This document shows positions 14,979 to 21,426 of a DNA stretch of 23,504 bases, one piece after another. The translations under genes and the position numbers were made by a program. Positions within the stretch are counted from its first letter, which is position 1. Each line of letters starts with the position of its first letter. Source of the stretch: Metabacillus rhizolycopersici (GTDB lineage Bacteria > Bacillota > Bacilli > Bacillales > Bacillaceae). The stretch spans positions 1 through 23,504 of the forward strand of contig NZ_JAIQUM010000075.1 in the NCBI RefSeq assembly GCF_020075705.1, written 5' to 3'. Under the pieces are notes generated by a model. The model made no database searches, was not told where the DNA came from, and saw only the letters and a program-made list of their open reading frames with translations.

Positions 14979-15195
14979 ATATTTTAGAATATGTCTATGT
15001 AAATAAAATTATGTACTCTTTGAACAAGGATTGAGTGCCAGGCAGAGCTAATGATCCTTGGTCGTAACATATAACTATAGAATTCCTGTCTAGAAAGAGT
15101 AAGTAGATAAGATAAATTTCTTACTAAATAACACTTCCATTACGCTAAATAAGTATCTTTGCTGGACTCTGAGAAAGGTGCGTTTATAAAATTAC

Positions 15196-15225
15196 TTGCA
15201 AATAGTAATCATTACGTTTTATAAT
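15196..15225 (+). promoter_or_regulatory. Promoter with embedded Zur box, toward the L33 remnant and zagA
   Basis: TTGCAA (15196-15201) and TATAAT (15220-15225) are 18 bases apart. The Zur box at 15200-15220 fills the spacer exactly, so Zur and RNA polymerase cannot bind together. Transcription from here would run through a further Zur box at 15300-15320 before reaching the L33 remnant and zagA. Confidence 0.65.
15200..15220. promoter_or_regulatory. Zur box within the zagA-side promoter
   Basis: The half-sites are AAATAGTAAT and ATTACGTTTT around a central C, matching 18 of 20 consensus positions. Its position between the -35 and -10 elements is the classic place for steric repression. Confidence 0.8.
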
Positions 15226-15299
15226 AGTTGGTGTGTAATAAACACCGCCAAATTTTTACGCGATCTTAATGAGAAATGTAGAAAGTTTTTATATAACAC

Positions 15300-15320
15300 A
15301 AATCGTAATTATTTCGAATT
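15300..15320. promoter_or_regulatory. Second Zur box, proximal to the L33 remnant and zagA
   Basis: The half-sites are AAATCGTAAT and ATTTCGAATT around a central T, matching 18 of 20 consensus positions. It is 44 bases before the L33 remnant. It may repress a weak proximal promoter or act as a roadblock to transcripts starting near 15232. Confidence 0.75.
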
Positions 15321-15363
15321 GTTTTTTTGAGTAAAAAAGGTTTAAGACACTATAGGAGGAAAA

Positions 15364-15426
15364 ATGATGAGAGTCAAAATTACATTAGCATGTACGGAAA
15401 CAGGAGATCGGAATTACACCCAGTAA
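15364..15426 (+). pseudogene. rpmG: N-terminal remnant of ribosomal protein L33 (Zur-type paralogue)
   Basis: After a perfect TATAGGAGG site, two ATG codons open MRVKITLACTETGDRNY, the N-terminus of bacterial L33. The frame then departs from the expected ITTKNK sequence and stops after 20 codons (TAA at 15424-15426). The remaining 29 or so residues of a normal L33 are gone, with the zagA start only 26 bases further on. One Cys is visible; whether the parent was the zinc-free type cannot be judged without the C-terminal half. In B. subtilis a zinc-independent L33 (RpmGC) is Zur-controlled and replaces the zinc form, so the position behind Zur boxes fits that paralogue. As it stands it may act only as a leader ORF for zagA. 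Confidence 0.8.
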
Positions 15427-15452
15427 TCTTTATATATGAAAGGTTGGTTGAA

Positions 15453-16646
15453 ATGAAAAAGATTCCAGTGACAGTATTAAGCGGTTATTTGGGTGCAGGT
15501 AAAACAACTTTGCTAAATCATATTTTAAATAATCGTGAAGGTCTTAAGGTTGCTGTTATAGTCAATGATATGAGCGAAGTAAATATTGATAGTGAACTAG
15601 TTCAAAAGCAAGGCGGTTTTTCCCGAACAGAAGAGAAATTGGTTGAAATGTCGAATGGCTGCATTTGTTGCACTTTACGAGAAGATTTGCTGGTAGAAGT
15701 AGAAAGGTTGGCAAAACAGGGAGATATTGATTACATCTTAATCGAATCGTCCGGCATTAGTGAGCCTGTGCCTGTTGCTCAAACATTCTCTTATATTGAT
15801 GAAGAATCGGGGATTGACTTAACAAGATTTTGTAGATTGGACACGATGGTGACCGTAGTCGATGCGAACCGTTTTTGGCACGATTTTGAATCAGGCGAAT
15901 CATTGCTTGGTCGTAAGGAAGCCGTCGGAGAAAACGACATCCGCAATATTGCCGATTTATTAATCGACCAAATTGAATTTTGTGATGTAGTAGTCTTAAA
16001 TAAATGTGATTTAGTAGCAGCTGAAAATCTAGAAAAGCTGGAAAATGTTATTAGGACACTGCAGCCTATTGCGAAGATTATACGGACTGTTAACAGTATA
16101 GTAGATCCGAAGGAAATATTAAATACAAACTTATTTGACTTCGATAAAGCAAGTGAATCGGCAGGCTGGCTAAAAGAGATGAACGTAGGTCCGGCTGATC
16201 ACACTCCGGAAACAGAAGAATACGGGATCTCTTCCTTTGTCTATTCAAGAAAACTGCCGTTTCATTCTGAGCGTTTCAACCATTGGTGCGGAGCTATGCC
16301 CATGCAAATTGTCCGGGCTAAAGGGATTGCCTGGTGTGCAAGCAGAAATAATATTGCCTTGCTTTTATCGCAGGCTGGTCCATCTGTAAGAATCGAACCC
16401 ATATCCTATTGGGTAGCGTCACTCCCAGAGAAGCAACAGAAAGAAATATTAAAACAAAATCCTAAGCTTCATGATGAATGGGATAAAGAATTTGGTGATC
16501 GCAATACGAAACTAGTATTCATTGGTATCGATTTAAATGTAGAATTAATTACAAAGGAATTGGATGCATGCTTGCTTACTGTCGATGAATTTAATGATGA
16601 ATGGAGCAAATTGAAAGATCCCTTCCGCTGGCAGCTGTCTTCATAA
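15453..16646 (+). CDS. zagA: ZagA (YciC) zinc metallochaperone GTPase
   Basis: This is a COG0523 G3E-family GTPase thought to deliver zinc to client enzymes (in B. subtilis, FolE) during zinc starvation. Walker A GYLGAGKTT is at 11-19, the zinc-binding GCICC at 69-73, ESSGISEP at 98-105 and the guanine-specificity NKCD at 183-186. A CobW C-terminal domain runs from about 225 to the end. From ATG 15453 the protein has 397 residues and closely resembles B. subtilis ZagA from its first residues (KKIPVTVLSGYLGAGKTTL). The frame stays open upstream to a TTG at 15327, but that would run through the L33 remnant, so the shorter start is chosen. Its site (AAAGG, nine bases away) is modest, suggesting coupling to the remnant ORF. 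Confidence 0.95.
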   Translation: MKKIPVTVLSGYLGAGKTTLLNHILNNREGLKVAVIVNDMSEVNIDSELVQKQGGFSRTEEKLVEMSNGCICCTLREDLLVEVERLAKQGDIDYILIESSGISEPVPVAQTFSYIDEESGIDLTRFCRLDTMVTVVDANRFWHDFESGESLLGRKEAVGENDIRNIADLLIDQIEFCDVVVLNKCDLVAAENLEKLENVIRTLQPIAKIIRTVNSIVDPKEILNTNLFDFDKASESAGWLKEMNVGPADHTPETEEYGISSFVYSRKLPFHSERFNHWCGAMPMQIVRAKGIAWCASRNNIALLLSQAGPSVRIEPISYWVASLPEKQQKEILKQNPKLHDEWDKEFGDRNTKLVFIGIDLNVELITKELDACLLTVDEFNDEWSKLKDPFRWQLSS

Positions 16647-16679
16647 TAAAAAAGAACCAAGAAATAACATGGTATATTG

Positions 16680-17541
16680 GGTTCTGGTGCAAAAACTATT
16701 TGATGGAGACATAGAACCTACATGGCCTGTTCAATGACAGATTATGATGCAATTTCAAACAACTTATGTATGAATTTGACTTCATTTTGGACAGACTGCA
16801 CCCGTTGGTGAAGTTGTCCTTTTTTCATCATATGCATGGCTTCAACGCCACTCAATATAGAAGTGGCTGTTTCATACGACTTGAATCCCAACATAGAACG
16901 CACACGTTTCTTAACGAAACGGTGATCTTGTTCCACTATATTATTGAGATATCTAACTTGCCTTAGTTGTATGCCTTCAGGCATACTTTTCTCTTCTTTT
17001 AACTCTTGAATCGCTACAGGATAGGCTGGATTTTTGTCAACTGTTATGACACGAGGTTTACAAATATGAGAAGCAGCCAAGGCTTTCTTGAAAAAGCGCT
17101 TGGCTGCTTGTTTATCTCTTGATTCACTTAGATAAAAATCAATGGTATTCCCTTTTGAATCGACTGCACGATATAAATACATCCATTGACCTTTTACTTT
17201 CACATACGTTTCATCGACTCTCCAGGAGTCATTTGTTGTCTTAAGGAGACGTCGTACTCTTTCGTCTAATTCAGGTCCATATTGATGAACCCAACGCGTA
17301 ATGGTTGTGTGGGCGATAGATAAACCTCGTTCCTCCATCATTTCCACCAAATCACGAAAACTAAGTGTGTACCGTAGATACCATCTCGCCGTTAATAAAA
17401 TAATATCAGGTTAATAATGTTTCTATTTGAACAAATTTTGGTTTTCCATACTGATCATGCCCCTTTTTTAGGGTAATAGTATCAGTATGTCCAAGATTTA
17501 GAGATTACTTGCAATTATCTTGAAGTTTTTGCACCAGAACC
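16680..17541 (-). mobile_element. IS6-family insertion sequence, copy 1 (inactivated)
   Basis: The element is bounded by perfect inverted repeats: GGGTTCTGGTGCAAAAACT at 16679-16697 and its complement at 17524-17542. The size (about 862 bp), end sequence and single transposase gene fit the IS6/IS240 group. The flanking 8 bases (GTATATTG on the left, CAAAAATT on the right) do not match, so no target duplication is seen; it may have come from recombination or decay. It lies 33 bases after zagA, where the zagA terminator would be expected. Confidence 0.88.
16742..17449 (-). pseudogene. IS6-family transposase with two nonsense codons
   Basis: The intact downstream part (202 codons, ending at 16742) contains the DDE core: DSWRVDETYVKVKGQWMYLY, RAVDSKGNTIDFYLS, then VITVDKNPAYP, and the C-terminal NNIVEQDHRFVKKRVRSMLG, giving D, D and E in order. 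Upstream the frame continues as the family N-terminus (FK-KHY-PDIILLTARWYLRY). Stop codons replace the Trp and Gln expected from the second copy (FKWKHYQ). A start at 17449 would meet a stop after eight codons. Reinitiation at 17350 would lack part of the DNA-binding region. The enzyme is most likely dead. Confidence 0.88.
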
Positions 17542-17583
17542 CAAAAATTAATAATGATAAATCATTTTCCAACGTAAAATAAG

Positions 17584-17651
17584 TTGTCATTTTGACGAAA
17601 TAAAAATGTAATATTTTCTTGTCATATTTTGACGGAATTCGGTGTTATAAT
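17584..17651 (+). promoter_or_regulatory. Promoter and direct repeat before the M23 peptidase
   Basis: TATAAT at 17646-17651 is preceded by TG and one base, an extended -10. Upstream, TTGTCATTTTGACG (17584-17597) is repeated as TTGTCATATTTTGACG (17619-17634), about 35 bases apart. No canonical -35 lies at the right distance, so the repeat may bind an activator or response regulator. It does not match the WalR pattern I know. The start codon is 99 bases downstream of the -10. Confidence 0.45.
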
Positions 17652-17749
17652 GACTTGAGCTATGTGTAAAATGAAATATTAATTCATGAGGAAATTTTTG
17701 TGAATATAGAAACTATTAATCTATTAAAATTTGGAATGGAGAGACGAAG

Positions 17750-18973
17750 TTGTCTGTACGGAATGTTTTTACTATAGGAGTTACAGCTGTTATTTGTGCA
17801 AGCAGCTTATTACCAACATCAGCTTTTGCCAACACGTCATCGGAATTAAAAAATAAAAAGGAGACCATTCAAGAGCAACGGTCTTCGATACAGTCTGAAA
17901 TTAATGGTGCAAAAGGAGAAATCAATAGTCTAGAGAGTGAACAAAAGAAAGTCGTACAAGAAATTGAACGTCTAGACTCAGCTGTTGCTGTTACAAGTGA
18001 AAAAATTCGTGGTAAAGAAGCAGAGATTGCGAAAACAAAAGAAGACATTGAAGCATTGAAAAAAGAAATTGAAGTTGTCACTGAACGAATTGAGAAACGT
18101 AATGAAATACTTAAAGACCGAGTTCGTTCAATCCAACAAAGTGGAGGCACAATTAGCTATCTCGATGTTCTTCTTGGTGTACAAAGTTTTTCTGATTTAA
18201 TCAGTCGAATAAACGCTGTAACAACGATTGTCGAAGCCGATAAAGATCTTTTAAAAGCTCATCAAGAGGATAAGCTTTTAAAAGAAGAGAAAGAAAAAGA
18301 GTTCAACAATCAGCTTTCGTCTCTTGAGAACGGTTTGACAGATCTTGAACAACTTAAAAAACAGCTAAATAGTCAAATTGACGAAAAAACTAATTTTATG
18401 AAAAGAATAGAAGAAGAACATGAACAACTAAGCGGTGAACTCGATAAACTTCAGGATGAAGAAGCTGCTTTGGCTGCACTTGAAGGACAAGTCCAATCAG
18501 AAATGAAACGATTGGAACAAGAAAGACAAAAAAGTGTACAAAATGGTGAAAAAGTTATAACAGGATCAGGAAGATTATCTAGTCCTATGGCGCCAGGATC
18601 ATTCAGGATTTCTTCTACTTATGGATGGAGAGTGCATCCAGTTCACGGAACCAGAAAACATCATAATGGTGTCGATTTTGCAGCACCAGTCGGAACACCG
18701 ATTTATGCCTCTGACTCTGGGTACGTGTTATATGCTGGAGCTGCTAATGGCTACGGAAACTGGATTGTGATTGATCATGGTGATTTAATCACGATTTATG
18801 GTCATATGTATTCGAACCAAGTTTATGTTTCCCCTGGAGAAAGGGTCGAAAAGGGTCAACAAATCGCTGCAGTCGGAAGCGATGGCTATTCAACAGGACC
18901 GCACTTACATTTTAGTGTATCCCGTGGTGGTTCTCTCACAAATTACGTAGATCCTATGACTTTATTAAGATAA
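17750..18973 (+). CDS. Secreted M23 peptidase with coiled-coil domain
   Basis: This is a 407-residue exported murein hydrolase or hydrolase activator of the EnvC/PcsB type. A signal peptide ends at about residue 27 (TSAFA before NTSS). Long coiled coils follow at about 28-130 and 165-265, separated by the ISYLDVLLGVQSFSDLISRI segment common to these proteins. A LytM (M23) domain covers about 280-405, with zinc and catalytic residues complete: H305 and D309 in HHNGVDFAAP, H352 in YGHMYS, H385 and H387 in PHLHFS. It should therefore be an active zinc peptidase. The start is TTG with GGAATGGAGAG upstream; no in-frame ATG fits. It stands alone, with its own promoter and terminator. Confidence 0.9.
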   Translation: MSVRNVFTIGVTAVICASSLLPTSAFANTSSELKNKKETIQEQRSSIQSEINGAKGEINSLESEQKKVVQEIERLDSAVAVTSEKIRGKEAEIAKTKEDIEALKKEIEVVTERIEKRNEILKDRVRSIQQSGGTISYLDVLLGVQSFSDLISRINAVTTIVEADKDLLKAHQEDKLLKEEKEKEFNNQLSSLENGLTDLEQLKKQLNSQIDEKTNFMKRIEEEHEQLSGELDKLQDEEAALAALEGQVQSEMKRLEQERQKSVQNGEKVITGSGRLSSPMAPGSFRISSTYGWRVHPVHGTRKHHNGVDFAAPVGTPIYASDSGYVLYAGAANGYGNWIVIDHGDLITIYGHMYSNQVYVSPGERVEKGQQIAAVGSDGYSTGPHLHFSVSRGGSLTNYVDPMTLLR

Positions 18974-18995
18974 AAGTAATAATTCAATAGAGATA

Positions 18996-19030
18996 AAAAA
19001 CTGGTTGGAAAATATCTAACCAGTTTTTTT
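18996..19030 (+). terminator. Terminator of the M23 peptidase gene
   Basis: AAAACTGGTT (about 18997-19006) pairs with AACCAGTTTT (from 19018), followed by a T-run. It starts 22 bases after the stop codon. Confidence 0.85.
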
Positions 19031-19140
19031 ATTAGGTCATGACTAAGTTGCTTTAAACAGAGAAGAGTAATGGAAAGTCCTTATTTGATGATTAGTAAAA
19101 TAACCTATTTATATGGGTTTTATATGCAGTTTGTGGATGT

Positions 19141-19170
19141 AGCTAGCTTAATGCTAGCTTTTTATTTTTT
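19141..19170 (+). terminator. Rho-independent terminator
   Basis: AGCTAGC (19141-19147) and GCTAGCT (19153-19159) around TTAAT are followed by TTTTATTTTTTT. No plus-strand gene precedes it within 160 bases, so it may be left from a deleted gene. In 19031-19140 I see nothing else. Confidence 0.7.
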
Positions 19171-19214
19171 TAAAAGTTCTCCGTAGGGATTGCAAAACAT
19201 ATAAATTGAAGGTC

Positions 19215-19409
19215 TTAAAGACAAGATGGACAAAGCCCGTAAACTTCAAACTTATGATCATATATTACGTAATCATTAAGGGAGGCGTCCATTACTTCTA
19301 TTTCCATTGGACACAGGTTAAGTTCAGTCGTTTTTCTACATTCTGTACAAATAAATAAATGTTCATGAGTATTAATTTTATTTTTTAAATGAAATAGATT
19401 TTCTCCATT
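19215..19409 (-). pseudogene. zur: Fur-family (Zur-like) repressor, C-terminal remnant
   Basis: On the minus strand about 64 codons read as the dimerisation and metal-binding domain of a Fur-family regulator: HEHLFICTECRKTTELNLCP, then YDHKFEVYGLCPSC, ending in TAA at 19215-19217. The two CxxC pairs (CTEC and CPSC) form the structural zinc site. H-x-H-x-F-I-C and D-H-K-F-E-V-Y-G-L-C are typical of Zur. The N-terminal winged helix that binds DNA is missing; homology stops where the IS-end scar begins (19409). There is no usable start. It is thus a dead fragment of a zinc-sensor gene, and the regulator of the six Zur boxes must be encoded elsewhere. PerR or Fur ancestry is less likely given the zinc context but not excluded. 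Confidence 0.8.
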
Positions 19410-19505
19410 AAGGGGTCCTGCCGCAAAACGGGGATATTATACGCTAAGCAGATTTTAACCTAAAAAAAGTCGAATTCCTTACGCGTATAGGAACCGACCT
19501 TTTTA
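19409..19505 (-). mobile_element. Insertion-sequence end scar, copy 2
   Basis: Read on the minus strand this gives an imperfect hairpin (19462-19504), then CTGCTTAGCGTAT and AGGACCCCTTA (complement of 19409-19419), immediately followed by the zur remnant. It has the same layout as the scar at 12285-12380 and similar length. The hairpin plus a T-run on the minus strand may now serve as the terminator of paiB, 50 bases upstream. Confidence 0.55.
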
Positions 19506-19552
19506 GTTTGGCTTGTTAAACGAAGCACCCGTTAGTGCAGTAACTTTCAACG

Positions 19553-20164
19553 TTATTTTTTGGGGTTTGCCTTCATTAATAATGAAATCTGTTGCTCATC
19601 TGTATTTGAAATCTGTTCCAGTTGATTAACAATTAACTCTTGTCTCTGCGATGGATGGTTTTGACTTAACTTTGCTTTCCCTTCTATTTTGTTGATTTTT
19701 ATTTTGAATCCTTGAACTCCTTTGTTCATACCAGCGAGAAACTCAGCATCTACATCTCGCAAACTGTATGAACTGTCAGGAGCTTCGTACTTCAATACCA
19801 TATCATGTAAGGAGCTCATTAACTCATATTCATCCTCTAATAGTTCGACTTCTCCGTAGACATGAACGGTCACATAATTCCATGTTGGCACTGCTTTATT
19901 CGTCTCATACCAAGATGGGGAGATATAACAATGCGGACCATGAAAAATAGCTAAGACGGTTTGATTTTTGATATCTTTCCACTGAGGATTAGGACGAGCA
20001 AAATGTCCATATAAGTATGAATTCTCCTTGTTCAAAATTAACGGTAAATGAGTCGCAAAAGGCATTCCATTATGTTGAGAAAAAAGAGTCGCGAAACTAT
20101 GCTCCTTCATAATGTCGAAGGCAAGTGTTTCATCTTTAATTTTAAAATGTGCAGGAATATACAT
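19553..20164 (-). CDS. paiB: PaiB-family protein
   Basis: This 203-residue protein matches the PaiB family, which has an FMN-binding split-barrel fold. It begins [20 protein letters not shown] and contains the family blocks [42 protein letters not shown] and [28 protein letters not shown]. In B. subtilis the paiAB locus lowers protease production and sporulation, but the biochemical role of PaiB is not settled. The partner paiA is not present. The ATG follows a GAGAGGAG site. It carries its own terminator in the IS scar downstream. No link to zinc is evident. Confidence 0.9.
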   Translation of the reverse strand: MYIPAHFKIKDETLAFDIMKEHSFATLFSQHNGMPFATHLPLILNKENSYLYGHFARPNPQWKDIKNQTVLAIFHGPHCYISPSWYETNKAVPTWNYVTVHVYGEVELLEDEYELMSSLHDMVLKYEAPDSSYSLRDVDAEFLAGMNKGVQGFKIKINKIEGKAKLSQNHPSQRQELIVNQLEQISNTDEQQISLLMKANPKK

Positions 20165-20232
20165 GTTTTTTTCTCCTCTCAGAATCTTTTCTTATCACTA
20201 AACTTATAATTTCTCTATAAGATAAACGTTTT

Positions 20233-20307
20233 TTAACCACGATCCTCTTTATCAACGACAAATTCTTCATCTAATACAATTCGGTCATTCCATAAGCTAT
20301 ATTCCAT
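20233..20307 (-). CDS. Possible 24-codon peptide
   Basis: On the minus strand an ATG at 20307 lies eight or so bases after AAAAGGA. It opens a 24-codon acidic peptide (MEYSLWNDRIVLDEEFVVDK, then EDRG) before TAA; an in-frame ATG three codons earlier is also possible. I recognise no family. It lies between the EamA gene and paiB. It may be the start of a truncated gene, or chance. Confidence 0.25.
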   Translation of the reverse strand: MEYSLWNDRIVLDEEFVVDKEDRG

Positions 20308-20361
20308 ACGATTCATTCCTTTTCATATTTAATTATTTAGTTAGCTCAATTGAATATGCAG

Positions 20362-21264
20362 TTAGTTTTTCTCTGATACAGCTCCTTTTTTTGATACAGG
20401 AGCATTTTTGCCTAATATAACAGAAAAGACAACAATCACTGCTATTACAAGAGTGAACAATGTGATAGATTCATCTAGAAATACTGTTGCAAATAGAATC
20501 ATCAAAAATGGTTGTAAGTATTGAATCTGACTAACTCTTGCTATTCCACCCATAGCCATTCCACTATACCAAGCAACATATGCTAGAAATTGACTAACCA
20601 CTGCGAGATAAATAAAACTAACCCAAGCTTGTAAAGGGGCATGGAGCATTTCAGTTGTAAGGTTTAGCCCAACTGGAATAATGAAAAATGGAGCACCGAT
20701 CATAATTGCCCAAGCAATTACTTGCCAGCTACCTAATTCTTTCGCTAATATTCCACCCTCTGCGTAACTAAGTCCAAGTATAATCACTGCTGCTAGTAAA
20801 GCTAAATCGGCAAATTGTAATTGACCGAATCCAAGATGGAGTGCATACATAATAACAGCTAAAGAGCCGATTATACTTGAAATCCAGAATTTGAGAGAAG
20901 GGATTTCACCTGCTCTAAACATAGCAAATCCGGCTGTTGCTAATGGTAACAGGGCTAATTCCACAGCTCCATGAGAAACAGGCAAGGATTCCATTGCCCA
21001 AGAAGTGAGGAGAGGAAATCCTAAAACTGCACCAATAGCAACAATAAGTAGACTTTTGAATTGGCGAGGAGAAGGTAGTTTTTCTTTTTGAACAATCAAT
21101 ATTACAGCTACTAAAATAGCAGCAACAACTGTTCTTCCTAAACCGACGACCGTAGTCCCAAAATACTCTACTGCAATACTTGTAGAAGGGAGCGTTAAGC
21201 TAAAACAAATGACACCTACTAATCCCAACAATAATCCAAATTTCTCTCTGGTTTCTCTCTGCAT
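20362..21264 (-). CDS. EamA/DMT-family transporter
   Basis: This is a 300-residue protein of ten predicted transmembrane segments made of two EamA repeats. It is of the RhaT/YdcZ-type drug/metabolite superfamily, usually efflux of amino acids or metabolites. Features include GLGRTVVAAILVAVILIVQK in the first repeat and YLQPFLMILFATVFLDESIT at the end of the second, the typical EamA helix 9-10 block. The ATG follows GGGTAGGAT. It is divergent from a MocR-type regulator with paired inverted repeats in between, so the regulator probably controls it. The substrate is unknown. Confidence 0.88.
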   Translation of the reverse strand: MQRETREKFGLLLGLVGVICFSLTLPSTSIAVEYFGTTVVGLGRTVVAAILVAVILIVQKEKLPSPRQFKSLLIVAIGAVLGFPLLTSWAMESLPVSHGAVELALLPLATAGFAMFRAGEIPSLKFWISSIIGSLAVIMYALHLGFGQLQFADLALLAAVIILGLSYAEGGILAKELGSWQVIAWAIMIGAPFFIIPVGLNLTTEMLHAPLQAWVSFIYLAVVSQFLAYVAWYSGMAMGGIARVSQIQYLQPFLMILFATVFLDESITLFTLVIAVIVVFSVILGKNAPVSKKGAVSEKN

Positions 21265-21298
21265 CTTATCCTACCCCTATCTTTTTATTTTGTATCAC

Positions 21299-21410
21299 AT
21301 CTGTACCATTTTCTACTTTTCTTAAAAGACAGTTATGATATTATTAAAATAATAATAGGTACATACAATGAAAATAAACCATTTTTTTACCCATCTGTCA
21401 TGGTACAGAT
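21299..21410. promoter_or_regulatory. Paired operator between the EamA and MocR-type genes
   Basis: ATCTGTACCAT (21299-21309) and ATGGTACAGAT (21400-21410) are perfect inverted repeats 90 bases apart. A third partial copy, AGGTACAT, is at about 21357-21364. MocR-type regulators commonly bind such spaced repeats in the divergent promoter region. The site at 21400 lies just before the regulator's ribosome binding site, allowing autoregulation. Confidence 0.6.
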
Positions 21411-21426
21411 AAAGGAGAATCAATAT

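Noticed and set aside
15025..15061. Small RNA or riboswitch in the zagA-ycgR intergenic region
   Set aside because: The CAAGGAT/ATCCTTG stem is short with a large loop, there is no T-run terminator and no ZTP-type motif I can recognise.
15327..15452. N-terminal extension of zagA from a TTG
   Set aside because: The 42 extra residues do not resemble ZagA and lie over the L33 remnant, and the ATG at 15453 begins exactly at the conserved N-terminus.
16672..17549. Target-site duplication around IS copy 1
   Set aside because: The eight flanking bases on each side do not match.
17553..17566. AATGAT/ATCATT palindrome as a Fur box
   Set aside because: It is only a 14-bp AT-rich palindrome and lacks the longer TGATAAT-type pairs expected of a Fur box. 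It is far from the mapped promoter -10.
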